Positions 47,201 to 54,059 of a stretch of DNA of 64,000 nt are shown here, piece after piece. The stretch's first letter is position 1. Every line of letters starts with the position of its first letter. Below the pieces are notes generated by a model, which made no database searches, was not told the DNA's origin, and was given only the letters and a program-made list of their open reading frames with translations. The position numbers and the translations under genes were made by a program. Source of the stretch: Solobacterium sp. (GTDB lineage Bacteria; Bacillota_I; Bacilli_A; Erysipelotrichales; Erysipelotrichaceae); contig JAFRJJ010000013.1 of assembly GCA_017432325.1 (NCBI GenBank), forward strand, positions 1 to 64,000. The letters are read 5' to 3'.

Positions 47201-47597
47201 GAAATTTTACTATGATGACAGTCATCTCGGGCATATCATCCCAGACCAGCGATGTGTCCGCAAACACAGACTGAAAGACATAACTGCCTTCGATGTCCGC
47301 ATCATATGTACTGCACTGCCAGACTGCTTCCTGTTCCTCCGGCGTCTCACTTCCGGCAAACAGAACTGCTAATGTATCCGGAAGATACAGATCTTCTTCC
47401 GCAGTTCCTGCTTCAGCCATGATCTCTGAAGGATCAGGCACTGCGACCGCTTCGATCACCCGCTGTTCTGTTTCCGTTGATTCAGTCTGCTGTTCTGATG
47501 CCGGATCCGGTTCTTCGGCAGTTACAGGCATTGTCCTCAGACAGATCATTGCCGCAAACAACAATGCCTGTCGTTTTTTCCATGCTGTGCTATACAT
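41250..47597 (-). CDS. Giant LPxTG-anchored surface protein with SdrD-B, CnaB and SpaA-like domains
   Basis: The ATG at 47597 (GGAGG five bases upstream) gives 2115 residues. A signal peptide ('LLFAAMICLRTMPVTA') opens the protein. Residues of about 40-1290 form a long region of beta-rich ectodomain without a recognised family. From about 1300 an SdrD-B-like domain ('IEGIIWEDGDLDGQ', 'GRYRFTSLPEGTYRI') is followed by CnaB and SpaA-like units ('SYVLREVTAPEGYVRSD', 'NYVLTELNG', 'YEIRENVPAGYAV', 'GYSITEIKIPDGYASH', 'YTLMEEQAPEQYEV'), the type that often carries isopeptide bonds. It ends with 'LPKTG' (41340-41354), a hydrophobic helix and Lys/Arg, a class for sortase anchoring. Adhesion to host or mucus is inferred. 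It lies between rplA and rplJ, an unusual site. Confidence 0.88.
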   Translation of the reverse strand: MYSTAWKKRQALLFAAMICLRTMPVTAEEPDPASEQQTESTETEQRVIEAVAVPDPSEIMAEAGTAEEDLYLPDTLAVLFAGSETPEEQEAVWQCSTYDADIEGSYVFQSVFADTSLVWDDMPEMTVIIVKFLKITQYLEQLPESSSVFQMSEEEKDSIRTLLQQIRSLENGMSEEDRTEWQGRNPEKYALYQELCTILLDQSGGEHDYLDDDLIYVETLSVSEMKDGIGPFDEADTPGRDTSDANHRIRTFDTLTYTLFYRTRSNGIYDSVGSGYMFYEFILPCTEKEAVFDTESMGWTGNQCNDLDTLAPGTTGWTLSKDGEGNQVLLVKRFMEPNETAENAFPGSGTVSVVIHILGASDGTVIQPVFRAWMDHNDISQAAECVSEPVEVTCELRMNAALAKHTHTQGLDVFDFSTGNSLALNKDAGQVKGRIYGYSVNLQLYSKGSAGTGADLKGCALPGGPISVSVDMQAVYRKSSASSSPVSMNNDGFVPLIWSYEGNKRPYSDLQTDERDVKSYGLTYATLAPLNRKNERPDIMPADGSNGCWNGGDWSAVQEGSVVTYTIYPKSEQHPNGYEVNPQWFPNGNSGAAPKNQNIYWKPSDGVFTARVGCISAAEVYFVVPYEQNGTDLSEWYEDTGTVELSVTDAQLKVSDVLLEQGNTSDDVLTWSAFIAGGGVYTPNIHYASADGYGDINHNEEPDSFLHTGEDAVAAGQPFGITWGLWCDPRGDSDNVVYAANSLMKFDDEGILLQNSDGTPGSPSAYNDGYYASGTYSWMYAAKPDGTGWSDDAEMNDAVESDLIYFSDLQQLQDLGYTCVGILTQYRKDLSEKEFTKKAALSYIPCTTADESQTVGNVYQIRISTTWWLKDKVSAAGGMIPLRPEGTDNLSFIFPQGDRQDVKEEYVKAVWENSAYVSGHTGDNHDGDSVYVTPFRSEIEITAAQTRTGSAEPARIYSLDSGQRYVEYRIKPSLTTYTQTGEGTPVTVTVRAVMPAQLMYNNDFGSWYASGSQYVQTGIGKQGSCSGIPLEPVLTAGENGQTILTWTLENIIPSQDMDNIYFGTVIDEENGYIEIADQQQIIVTSSISADGDHRPLTPANDNISEAGIRISKQLAMAVSKKADRRFIDPQESAGWTITAGNNGSSDLTDSVVLDVFASDSTYTGDLYLDEFRILKYSADGTKITAENIGDWEIWYTFQEIDEAAAEHITAGQIRNSPAWIKGTVQSDREDRVLVLDPGERKNIKAAAVIGTLYRQQTCRLHLRVSMPGSQGGQKIRNTVYRGSDTGESTVYIVSRSIEGIIWEDGDLDGQRSSLEQPMHDMTVTLLKQDTAGNYEIYESDGVPAVIHSSQSMDVHTGTVSTYTDGRYRFTSLPEGTYRILIEADCLPEYLLSPLHIGNKDSDSDGTGIYEEERLTGIGIDGITMPEASSIGSYRYASENNDAGIAPAAQPLLIRKTWVRETQTALPAEILIGLYADGQLLETYTLTQADAVSGTDIWQITTVALPVYRQDGSDRIQYTVSESAVAGCSKEILDGNTVFVQTGETVSEAGLWISENRLSGDRLEVINTWDPASEEQTGTFEMTLQKCSADHSLINEPAVFELFRSGVSLGQYTTDAGSVMISSLEEGSYVLREVTAPEGYVRSDADISFEILQDGTLYLKDELTENGLIRFLRKLFRLEAQDHGHAEWDAAEQTMTVTNERIRGNLKITKHTEDTEGDPLQTEQSYRFALHTADGDLIRTFEIRNNESTVLNDIPYGNYVLTELNGTEDSLSPAYVFRRFTVTGDPAVRISGETVELTVTNIYERRKVDLPVEKIWDGAELAEAEFILLADGEDIRHLSVNAESSWKGVFAGLNEYDDTGRKIVYEIRENVPAGYAVTVDDTGHIFTNHQISLAVLKTDERGNALPGAQLCLWDEHGNEIYSWTSSGAQEELGPKLKASEGYSITEIKIPDGYASHNGPVEFSVLQDGTVITDADMEGRVLKIENVPLDIRVEKLDSFTKKPLAGAVLKIIDETGKVIDRWTSTEEAHRLQSVSAGKTYTLMEEQAPEQYEVSASITFTAASSDQTQFITMYDRKKSEFLTALPKTGGDGYPLFWAGVFLVSGALFTLSAKLLLKR

Positions 47598-47616
47598 AGT
47601 TTCCTCCGTTTCCATC

Positions 47617-47629
47617 GGCCGCAACGGCC
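47617..47629 (-). other. Short hairpin in the adhesin mRNA leader
   Basis: GGCCG, TTG, CGGCC on the minus strand, 19 bases before the start codon and just before the GGAGG site. It might affect translation of the adhesin; no promoter is clearly visible between the rplA terminator and the gene. Confidence 0.25.
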
Positions 47630-47681
47630 TTCTGAAATAACATTCGGTATTCACACTGAATCTCCACGGAAAAACAAAAAA

Positions 47682-47713
47682 AAGATCTGAAATTCAACAT
47701 TCCAGATCCTTTT
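47682..47713 (-). terminator. Terminator after rplA
   Basis: On the minus strand AAAGGATCTG pairs with CAGATCTTT (one G-T) across an 11-base loop, running into a tract of eight T. It ends the rplKA transcript before the adhesin gene. Confidence 0.85.
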
Positions 47714-47733
47714 GGTTACATGTGTATGCTGCC

Positions 47734-48411
47734 TTACTCAACTACAACTTTAACGCCGGGGCCCATTGTTGTGGAAACAGTGATTCCCTTCATGTATGTA
47801 CCCTTGACTGTTGCAGGCTTGATACGGTTCAGCTGATCATACAGAGCCTTGAAGTTCTCTGCAAGAGCCTGATCAGAGAAGGAGCACTTGCCGATCAGAC
47901 AGTTGATGTTTCCATCTCTGTCAACACGGTATGTGATCTTACCTTTTTTGATCTCTTCGATCGCCTGGGTAATGTTTGTTGTAACAGTACCTGTCTTAGG
48001 GTTCGGCATTAAGCCCTTAGGACCGAGCACACGGCCGAGTTTACCGAGCTGACCCATCATATCGGGAGTAGCTACGATAATATCGAAGTCGAACCATCCG
48101 CCCTTGATCTTTTCGATCATGTCTGCGCCGCCAACGAAGTCAGCGCCTGCATCCTTAGCTTCCTGTTCTTTCGGGCCCTGAGTAATAACAAGAACTTTTC
48201 TTGTCTTACCTGTGCCGTTGGGAAGAACCATAGCACCACGGATGTTCTGTTCAGCCTGACGAGGGTCAACGTTCAGGAAGAAGCTGGCTTCTACTGTAGC
48301 GTCGAATTTTACCGGGCTGAGTTTCTTTGCGAGTGCAACACCTTCTGCATAGGGATACAGTTTTGTGCTGTCTACCTGAGCCTGAGCGGCCTTGAATTTC
48401 TTACCTGCCAT
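47734..48411 (-). CDS. rplA: 50S ribosomal protein L1
   Basis: A 225-residue L1 with the family start ('[20 protein letters not shown]') and RNA-binding landmarks ('[20 protein letters not shown]', '[20 protein letters not shown]', '[17 protein letters not shown]'). It forms the mobile stalk at the ribosomal E site and can repress its own message. It starts two bases after the rplK stop. The leader upstream of rplK holds a possible L1-binding site. Confidence 0.97.
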   Translation of the reverse strand: MAGKKFKAAQAQVDSTKLYPYAEGVALAKKLSPVKFDATVEASFFLNVDPRQAEQNIRGAMVLPNGTGKTRKVLVITQGPKEQEAKDAGADFVGGADMIEKIKGGWFDFDIIVATPDMMGQLGKLGRVLGPKGLMPNPKTGTVTTNITQAIEEIKKGKITYRVDRDGNINCLIGKCSFSDQALAENFKALYDQLNRIKPATVKGTYMKGITVSTTMGPGVKVVVE

Positions 48412-48413
48412 GA

Positions 48414-48836
48414 TCAGTTATCCATCCCTTCTACTGTAATACCCATGTTGCGGGCTGTACCTGCAATGATCTTCATAGCTGCTTCAACACTGTTAGCATT
48501 CAGGTCAGGCATCTTGTACTCAGCGATCTCGCGGAGCTGATCAACAGTGATCTTGCCAGCCTTGACAGTCTTCGGTGTACCGGAAGCTTTAGCGATTCCG
48601 GCAGCCTTCTTCAGCAGGAATGCTGCAGGTGTTGTTTTGATGACGAAATCAAAGCTCTTGTCTTCATAAGCTGTGATGACGACAGGAACGATGTCACCCT
48701 TGCGGTCCTTTGTTTTGTCGTTGAATTCCGTGCAGAATTTCGGCATGTTGATGCCTGCGGATGCCAGAGCCGGTCCCGGTTTAGCGCCGCCTGCAGGGAA
48801 CTGCAGTTTGCATACTTTTGCAACTTTCTTTGCCAT
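48414..48836 (-). CDS. rplK: 50S ribosomal protein L11
   Basis: A 140-residue L11 with the family marks '[20 protein letters not shown]' and 'KTPPAA'-like '[15 protein letters not shown]', and the C-terminal rRNA-binding domain ('[20 protein letters not shown]'). It binds 23S rRNA at the GTPase centre. It has AAAGGAGG before the start and its own promoter. Confidence 0.97.
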   Translation of the reverse strand: MAKKVAKVCKLQFPAGGAKPGPALASAGINMPKFCTEFNDKTKDRKGDIVPVVITAYEDKSFDFVIKTTPAAFLLKKAAGIAKASGTPKTVKAGKITVDQLREIAEYKMPDLNANSVEAAMKIIAGTARNMGITVEGMDN

Positions 48837-48861
48837 GTGGCGTTCCTCCTTTAAATAGGTT

Positions 48862-48903
48862 CCACATGCAGTGGTAAACGGATAAGCTGCTTATCCTCCC
48901 ACG
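48862..48903 (-). promoter_or_regulatory. Candidate L1-binding site in the rplKA leader
   Basis: The minus-strand leader reads GTGGGAGG, a perfect small hairpin (GGATAAG/CTTATCC), then ACCAC, resembling the GUGGGAG...ACCAC element bound by L1 in rRNA and mRNA. This would allow L1 to repress rplKA. A second hairpin (CACACG/CGTGTG) lies upstream. Confidence 0.45.
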
Positions 48904-48936
48904 CATGATTACACACGAAAAAACGTGTGCTTCAAT

Positions 48937-48965
48937 ATGATAGTATTAATTGCTTCTCGAGTCAA
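48937..48965 (-). promoter_or_regulatory. Promoter of rplKA
   Basis: On the minus strand TTGACT and TATCAT are spaced by exactly 17 bases, between the AEC transporter stop and the rplK leader. Confidence 0.78.
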
Positions 48966-48971
48966 TCATTT

Positions 48972-49895
48972 TTAACCGAGAACTACAGATGCCAGTGTAA
49001 TTACAAGAGGCAGTACCGCCAGGCAGAGGATCGTTGACAGACACACCTGCTCTACGGCGTCCGTGTAGTTCTTGTCATATGCCTGTGCAAACACAGCAAC
49101 ATTGGAACCGACCGGTGCCGCAGCAGCGATCATCAGTGCCAGTTTCATTTCAGATATGCCGAACGGCAGGATCCTGAATATGGCAAGCGTTGCCAGCGGG
49201 ATCAGGACCAGTCTGAGCAGGCATACGATATATGTCTTTTTCTTTTTGAACATTGCCAGCAGATCCGACTGAGCGAGGAATATACCGCTGATCATCATGG
49301 CGATCGGTGTGTTCAGTCCCGCAATCGAACTGAATACACTGGTCACGACGCCAGGCATATGGTTTCCGGCTCCGGAAAAGAAGATGATCAATCCGGCAGC
49401 CACCGCAAGAACGATCGGATTCGTTATGATCTTTTTCGGCGAGATGACATTCTTATCAGAGGTGATGACATACACTCCGTATGTCCACTGCAGTGCGTTG
49501 ACGAACACGATCATGACGGAAATGTAGAATACATACTGGCTTCCCATAACCGCTGTGACCAGCGGGATACCGATGAACCCCGCGTTTGAGAAAGCCGATG
49601 AGAAGCAGGAAATACCGTCACGCTTCCCAAAAACGATATGCGAGATCACGATCGCCGCCAGCATGGCTGCACCTGCCAGCAGTGTTGACTGCAGGAGCTC
49701 CGCAGCCTTTTCAGCTGTCCGTTCAATGCAGAAGTTGTTGATCACCACGACCGGGATGACCAGGTACAGCAGGATCTTGCCGAGTTCCTTTGACCCCTGA
49801 TCCGTGATCATTCCCTTTTTATAGAAAACATATCCTGTCAGCATCAGCAGAAACATGACACAGATCTGTTTCAGCAGCAGTAAGCCGATCGCCAT
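48972..49895 (-). CDS. AEC family transporter (auxin efflux carrier type)
   Basis: The ATG at 49895 has AAGGAGG nine bases upstream, giving 307 residues. About ten hydrophobic segments in two halves follow the AEC/BART pattern, starting 'LLLLKQICVMFLLMLTGYVF' and with 'FSNAGFIGIPLV' and 'AAPVGSNVAVFAQAY' as conserved stretches. Family members export organic anions such as malate or lactate; the substrate here is unknown. The start lies 4 bases after the CYTH gene stop, so they form an operon. It sits between nusG and rplK. Confidence 0.87.
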   Translation of the reverse strand: MAIGLLLLKQICVMFLLMLTGYVFYKKGMITDQGSKELGKILLYLVIPVVVINNFCIERTAEKAAELLQSTLLAGAAMLAAIVISHIVFGKRDGISCFSSAFSNAGFIGIPLVTAVMGSQYVFYISVMIVFVNALQWTYGVYVITSDKNVISPKKIITNPIVLAVAAGLIIFFSGAGNHMPGVVTSVFSSIAGLNTPIAMMISGIFLAQSDLLAMFKKKKTYIVCLLRLVLIPLATLAIFRILPFGISEMKLALMIAAAAPVGSNVAVFAQAYDKNYTDAVEQVCLSTILCLAVLPLVITLASVVLG

Positions 49896-49899
49896 ATGT

Positions 49900-50346
49900 T
49901 CATTCCTCCTTGAACGCAAGCATTGCATTCGTATAGTAGGGATCGTCCGTCACTTCCGTGCCGAACCATACCGGCGGCTCAAATGCGTTCGCTTCCTCTT
50001 CACTGCCAAATTCCGTTTCCACCACCAGCAGTCCGTCGAGCCTGCCGTGATACACATCGATCTCGGCGTGATGTCTGTCCGGGAGTTCCATGACATACCG
50101 GTTCTTTGCGACCGGATGGCCGATCGTTTTTTCACACAGTTTTGCATAGTCTTCAGCAGAGATCTCAAATTCTTCTTCCTGCCGGATCATGCCCATGCCG
50201 CTTTTATATGTGAAGATATGTTTATCATCCGCTTTCCGGATCCTGAGGACCGGGTCGACTGAAAGATACCTTTGTTCCATCCGGATCATAACTGTTCCTG
50301 TCAGATCGGGAAGTTCTTTTACAAGAAATTTACGTTCAATTTCCAT
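49900..50346 (-). CDS. CYTH-domain triphosphate-binding protein
   Basis: A 148-residue CYTH protein. The 'EIERKFLV' start is the E-x-E-x-K signature of triphosphate tunnel enzymes, with 'LRIRK', 'FTYKSG', 'EIDVYHG' and 'VVETEFGSEEEA' further on. Members hydrolyse tripolyphosphate, thiamine triphosphate or make cyclic AMP; short bacterial ones most often act on inorganic triphosphate. It is coupled to the AEC transporter. Which reaction it does cannot be told. Confidence 0.88.
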   Translation of the reverse strand: MEIERKFLVKELPDLTGTVMIRMEQRYLSVDPVLRIRKADDKHIFTYKSGMGMIRQEEEFEISAEDYAKLCEKTIGHPVAKNRYVMELPDRHHAEIDVYHGRLDGLLVVETEFGSEEEANAFEPPVWFGTEVTDDPYYTNAMLAFKEE

Positions 50347-50377
50347 AATGGCCGCCTTTCCGCAATGTATTCATTCA

Positions 50378-50414
50378 TAAAAAACAAAACCCACCGGAAG
50401 TGATCACGGTGAGT
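50378..50414 (-). terminator. Terminator after the SGNH hydrolase gene
   Basis: On the minus strand ACTCACCG pairs with CGGTGGGT (one T-G pair) followed by TTTGTTTTTT. It lies between the SGNH and CYTH genes, so the latter needs read-through or a promoter that is not evident. Confidence 0.8.
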
Positions 50415-50422
50415 TCCTGGCT

Positions 50423-51148
50423 TTACTGTTTGAAGAATGCCGTGAGATCCTTTTCAAACATTGGTGTCCACCATTCCAGATACCCTGCCCTGGTCGGATG
50501 TACCGGATCAAACATATAGAGCTGATATGCCTCATCCGTGATCTCGTACATCTCTTTATGGTTCCAGAGATCGATCAGACCGATATTCCACTTTTCCTGC
50601 ATGACCGGCAGCAGCTCTGTCATGCTCTGATAAAGATCAGAGATAAATCTTGTGCCGCTGTAGAACAGTACCGGGCAGTGCCAGGTATTCTGCGCGTAGG
50701 AAATAATATATTCCATAGCTCCAGCGATCGTCTGCAGGTCAAATGCCTCAGGATCTCTTTCATCCGTTACCGTTCCAAGAGGCATACCCTGTGTCGCGTC
50801 ATTGGTGGAAAGCTGGCAGATCAGCGCGTCCGCCGGGAATGACTGATCGATCGTCCTCAGACGTTTGATATAGGACGGTCCTTTTGCGTCAACATCGACA
50901 AGTGTTGTGCCGTTGACCGCTTCCTTGATCATAACGATGCCGTCAAGATGTTCCAGATCATCCGCGAATGACTGGTTCATTGAAGCGTATCCGAGTGTTA
51001 CGGAACTGCCGAGAAATATCAGGTGTTTCCCTTTCAGCGGGCTGTTTTCCTTTGCGGGATACTGCGTAACATCATACTGCGGCGCGTTGCCCGGATGTCC
51101 CTCTTTGGTATAACCGTGTTCAGGCTTTTTCAGTTCAGGTATCTGCAT
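50423..51148 (-). CDS. SGNH/GDSL-family hydrolase
   Basis: The ATG at 51148 is chosen because AGGAGG is seven bases upstream; an ATG two codons earlier is too near it. The 241-residue protein has SGNH blocks: the nucleophile Ser in 'IFLGSSVTLGY', block III Asn in 'CQLSTNDATQG', and the Asp/His dyad in 'MFDPVHPTRAGY'. No signal peptide is visible, so it is probably cytoplasmic. Members are esterases, acyl-transferases or deacetylases acting on sugars or lipids. It is separated by terminators from nusG and from the CYTH gene. Confidence 0.85.
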   Translation of the reverse strand: MQIPELKKPEHGYTKEGHPGNAPQYDVTQYPAKENSPLKGKHLIFLGSSVTLGYASMNQSFADDLEHLDGIVMIKEAVNGTTLVDVDAKGPSYIKRLRTIDQSFPADALICQLSTNDATQGMPLGTVTDERDPEAFDLQTIAGAMEYIISYAQNTWHCPVLFYSGTRFISDLYQSMTELLPVMQEKWNIGLIDLWNHKEMYEITDEAYQLYMFDPVHPTRAGYLEWWTPMFEKDLTAFFKQ

Positions 51149-51220
51149 GATCATCCCTCCTTGTTATATTTACAACAACATCTTATCAGACTAAAGTTCT
51201 TCTTGAAACTGACGATTACA

Positions 51221-51251
51221 AAAGAAGATCCTGCTGAATCATTCAGCAGGA
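51221..51251 (-). terminator. Terminator after nusG
   Basis: On the minus strand TCCTGCTGAA, TGA, TTCAGCAGGA is followed by TCTTCTTTT. It begins 8 bases past the nusG stop. Confidence 0.85.
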
Positions 51252-51258
51252 CCCTTTA

Positions 51259-51840
51259 TCAGTCTTCCACTTTCTGCAGATCGTTATAGTTGATATCGGT
51301 CGGTGTTTCACGTCCGAACAGCATTGTCATAATGCTTGCGACCTGTGTCTGGTCGTTCATTTCGCTGACTCTGCCTTCCATGCCTGTGAACGGTCCGGTC
51401 AGGATACGTACTGTATCGCCGACCTTGAAGTCAACAACGACCTTCTTGTCGCTCTGACCCATTCTGCGCAGGATGGATTCGATCTCATCCGGGGAAACAG
51501 GGAACGGCTTTGCGCCGCCGCCTGAAGAACCGATAAATCCGGTAACTCCCGGAGTGTTACGCACAACATACCATGCTTCGTCCGTCATCTTCATCTCAAC
51601 GAACACATAGCCCGGGAAAATGTTTCTCATCTTCTCGACTTCCTTGCCGTTTTTGATCTCGATCTCGGGTTCTTCCGCAACGAGTACACGGAACAGTGAA
51701 TCCTGGATACCCATGGATTCAACACGCTTTTCCAGATTGTCCTTTACGCGGTTTTCATGTCCGGAGTATGTATTGACTACATACCAGCGTTTTTCATTTT
51801 CATCGTCAATCACAGGATTGTTCTTTTTCTCGTCGCTCAT
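51259..51840 (-). CDS. nusG: Transcription termination/antitermination protein NusG
   Basis: A 193-residue NusG with an N-terminal NGN domain ('RWYVVNTYSGHENRVKDNLE', 'FPGYVFVEMKMTDEAWYVV') and a C-terminal KOW motif ('FKVGDTVRILTGPFTGMEG'). It binds RNA polymerase and couples it to Rho or ribosomes. The first 12 residues are polar and extra. It follows secE by one base. Confidence 0.96.
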   Translation of the reverse strand: MSDEKKNNPVIDDENEKRWYVVNTYSGHENRVKDNLEKRVESMGIQDSLFRVLVAEEPEIEIKNGKEVEKMRNIFPGYVFVEMKMTDEAWYVVRNTPGVTGFIGSSGGGAKPFPVSPDEIESILRRMGQSDKKVVVDFKVGDTVRILTGPFTGMEGRVSEMNDQTQVASIMTMLFGRETPTDINYNDLQKVED

Positions 51841-51841
51841 G

Positions 51842-52027
51842 TTATCCTCCGATTCCGATCAGTGTCAGAAGGGTCGTGCTTAAGAAATCGCACAGTACAA
51901 AGAACAGCGCAAAGAATGCTGTAAATGTTACAACTTCTCCTGTATTGGATACTACGTCGGCGCGCTTCGGCCAGCGTACACGTTTGGCTTCCTTTTTGAT
52001 ACCGCTCCAGCTGAATGTCTTATCCAT
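51842..52027 (-). CDS. secE: Preprotein translocase subunit SecE
   Basis: A 61-residue single-span SecE with the family motif 'EAKRVRWPKRADVVSNT' and one C-terminal membrane helix. It stabilises SecY in the translocon. It sits between rpmG and nusG as in most Bacillota. Confidence 0.94.
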   Translation of the reverse strand: MDKTFSWSGIKKEAKRVRWPKRADVVSNTGEVVTFTAFFALFFVLCDFLSTTLLTLIGIGG

Positions 52028-52037
52028 AGAGTACCTC

Positions 52038-52187
52038 CTACTTCGTTTCTTTATGGAGTGTTTTGCGTCCGCACTTCGGACAGAATTTCATCAGTTCCAG
52101 ACGTTTCTTCGCATTTTTGTGTGAAGTTGTATAATTTCTGGACATACATACCGTGCATGCCATAATTACTTTTTCATCTTTCGCCAT
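52038..52187 (-). CDS. rpmG: 50S ribosomal protein L33
   Basis: A 49-residue L33 read on the minus strand (start '[14 protein letters not shown]', end '[15 protein letters not shown]'). Four Cys in two CxxC pairs (residues 11/14 and 36/39) form the zinc ribbon, so this is the zinc-containing type. The ribosome site GAGGAG precedes the start. It stands 10 bases before secE and shares its promoter. Confidence 0.93.
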   Translation of the reverse strand: MAKDEKVIMACTVCMSRNYTTSHKNAKKRLELMKFCPKCGRKTLHKETK

Positions 52188-52213
52188 GACAAAAACTCCT
52201 CGATTGCCTACCT

Positions 52214-52242
52214 AATTTAACACAAGAGACAATGCCAGTCAA
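52214..52242 (-). promoter_or_regulatory. Promoter of rpmG-secE-nusG
   Basis: On the minus strand TTGACT and TAAATT are spaced by exactly 17 bases, 27 bases upstream of the L33 start. Confidence 0.7.
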
Positions 52243-52276
52243 TTATGTTCAAATACGCACAGATTAATTTTTATCT

Positions 52277-52301
52277 GAAAAAACCGGTCCCGGGCCGGCT
52301 T
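52277..52301 (-). terminator. Terminator after the sigma factor gene
   Basis: On the minus strand AAGCCGG and CCGGTT (one bulge) are followed by six T. A second hairpin (CCGGCC/GGCCGG) lies just upstream near 52325-52345. Confidence 0.65.
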
Positions 52302-52347
52302 CTTCTCATTTCTCCAATCATACGCCGGCCGTTTTCAGGCCGGATCT

Positions 52348-52947
52348 TCATGCTTTTTCAAGAATGCTCTTTTTGATCTTCTTCCGCACTCTCTGCTTTC
52401 TTCCGTCAAACTGCTTTGTCGTGATGCCCATCTCCTGTGCGGAATCACTGTATGAGCTGCCGTTCATCCAGCTCTGAAGGACCTGCTGTTCCTTTGGGTT
52501 CAGTTTGCTGATCTGCTCCATCAGGCGGTCTCTTGCCTGGTTCATCCGCAGCACGTATTCCGGGTCGGTCAGCCTGTTTTTCTGTTCCAGTGTTTCAATA
52601 GCTGGATTGTTCTCGCTGATCATGCTGTCGAGCGAATACATATGATTGACGCGTCCCAGCTGTTTCCGCTTCACCGCTCTCGTATATGTGATCATCGTGT
52701 TTCTGATCACGATCGTCAGGAATGTCGCAAAACTGCTGCCCCTGTCTTCCCTGTACGATTCGGCAGCTTTGCATAACGCCAGCATACATTCCTGCATCAG
52801 ATCATCCCAGTAGATATTCAGGCAGGGACATGACTCAATTGCGTTTCTGACCTCATGGATCAGGATCGGTTTGTAGAGATTAAAAAGAGCACGGACGGCG
52901 TACGTGTCTCCTGTCCGGCTCATATAAAGCAATTCGTATGGATTCAT
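52348..52947 (-). CDS. Sigma-70 family RNA polymerase sigma factor (SigH-like position)
   Basis: A 199-residue sigma factor with region 2 ('YWDDLMQECMLALCKAAESY', 'GSSFATFLTIVIRNTMITYT') and region 4 ('LNPKEQQVLQSWMNGSSYSD', 'GITTKQFDGRKQRVRKKIKK'). It stands between rlmB and rpmG-secE-nusG, the place of sigH in B. subtilis, and the length is close to SigH. No ECF-type anti-sigma gene is adjacent. Role in competence, stress or sporulation remnant is open. It is last in the T-box-led cysS operon. Confidence 0.88.
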   Translation of the reverse strand: MNPYELLYMSRTGDTYAVRALFNLYKPILIHEVRNAIESCPCLNIYWDDLMQECMLALCKAAESYREDRGSSFATFLTIVIRNTMITYTRAVKRKQLGRVNHMYSLDSMISENNPAIETLEQKNRLTDPEYVLRMNQARDRLMEQISKLNPKEQQVLQSWMNGSSYSDSAQEMGITTKQFDGRKQRVRKKIKKSILEKA

Positions 52948-52959
52948 AAGCTTTCCTCC

Positions 52960-53673
52960 TTAGCGGAAGAAACGCCCGTCTGTGATCTGATACATCAGGA
53001 TCCCGGCACTGACTGCCGCATTCAATGAAGAGATCTTTCCTCTCATCGGAAGTGAGACCAGATAATCACACTTCTCTCTCAGCAGTCTTGAAATGCCCTT
53101 TCCCTCATTGCCGATCACCAGTACGGTATTGAAATCATACTTCAGTGATCTGTAGTCCTGTCCGTCCATGTCTGCTCCGACGATCCAGTAGCCTTTTTTC
53201 TTCAGCTCCTCTGCAGTGCGCGCAAGGTTTGTCACCGACGCGCATTTCACTGTATCGATCGCTCCGGCTGATACTTTCGCGACCGCCGGTGTCAGACCGA
53301 CCGCATGCGTTTTCTTGAAGATAACACCGTCCGCGCCTACAGCGTCCGCGGTACGCAGAACAGCTCCCAGGTTATGCGGGTCTTCCAGTTCATCCAGCAG
53401 GATCAGGAAACCGTAGTCGGAATGCCGTTCATTCACCAGATCGTCCAGTGTATAAAGGCGGTATTCCTGTACTTCCGCAGCGATGCCCTGGTGATTGTCG
53501 CTGCCGGTCATTTTTTTCAGGTCATTGCGGCTTACATGCTTCACCTTGATCCTGTTTTTCGCGCACTCCGCTTCGATCTGAGGATCCTGGATACACAAGT
53601 ATACACAGTCTACTTTCGAGGGATTCTTAAGCATCTGCTTTACGACGTTTTTTCCGTACATCAATTGTGCCAT
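52960..53673 (-). CDS. rlmB: 23S rRNA (guanosine-2'-O)-methyltransferase RlmB
   Basis: The ATG at 53673 (AAGGAGG seven bases upstream) gives 237 residues. It overlaps the end of mrnC by 13 bases. The N-terminal RNA-binding part ('MYGKNVVKQMLKNP') is followed by the SPOUT knot: 'LILLDELEDPHNLGAVLRTA', 'VIGNEGKGISRL' and 'LPMRGKISSLNAAVSAGI'. It methylates G2251-equivalent in 23S rRNA. Synteny cysS-mrnC-rlmB-sigma is as in B. subtilis. Confidence 0.93.
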   Translation of the reverse strand: MAQLMYGKNVVKQMLKNPSKVDCVYLCIQDPQIEAECAKNRIKVKHVSRNDLKKMTGSDNHQGIAAEVQEYRLYTLDDLVNERHSDYGFLILLDELEDPHNLGAVLRTADAVGADGVIFKKTHAVGLTPAVAKVSAGAIDTVKCASVTNLARTAEELKKKGYWIVGADMDGQDYRSLKYDFNTVLVIGNEGKGISRLLREKCDYLVSLPMRGKISSLNAAVSAGILMYQITDGRFFR

Positions 53674-54059
53674 AACCCTTCCTCCTTCAGTGTTATAACT
53701 TTGTCCCATATCGTCCCGATCCTGTTCCAATTGTTCTCAAGTGACAAAGCACCCAGAATCGCTTCAAATCCAGTGGACTTCCGATAGATGCTGACAGGTG
53801 TGTTTTTCGGGACAGTGCCTGCGTTGGCGTTGCGGCCTTTGCGGTACCAGTCCTCTTCCTCTTCTGTAAAGAACGACGCTTCATGAAGAAGGTCATACAG
53901 TTCAGACTGTGCTTTGGCGCTGACATACTTTACGGAATGCTTCTGCAGGTCATTGCCCCTGCCGTATCCCTTTTCAACCAGATATGTCCTGACTACCAGC
54001 GACCATGCCGCGTCTCCCAGAAAGGCAAGCGTTCTGCCGGAGCATTCAGACGCTCTCAC
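53661..54059 (-). CDS. mrnC: Mini-ribonuclease 3
   Basis: A 132-residue RNase III domain without the double-stranded RNA-binding domain, starting at a GTG that overlaps the cysS stop by four bases (GTGA). The active-site helix is 'LAFLGDAAWSLVVRTYL', and 'GFEAILGALSLENN' is the second conserved part with its Glu. It matures 23S rRNA in B. subtilis. Position between cysS and rlmB is the classical one. Confidence 0.93.
   Translation of the reverse strand: MRASECSGRTLAFLGDAAWSLVVRTYLVEKGYGRGNDLQKHSVKYVSAKAQSELYDLLHEASFFTEEEEDWYRKGRNANAGTVPKNTPVSIYRKSTGFEAILGALSLENNWNRIGTIWDKVITLKEEGLWHN

Noticed and set aside
45876-47372. Plus-strand open frame of 498 codons opposite the adhesin
   Set aside because: Antisense to the signal-peptide-containing, LPxTG-ending adhesin frame; no recognisable protein features.
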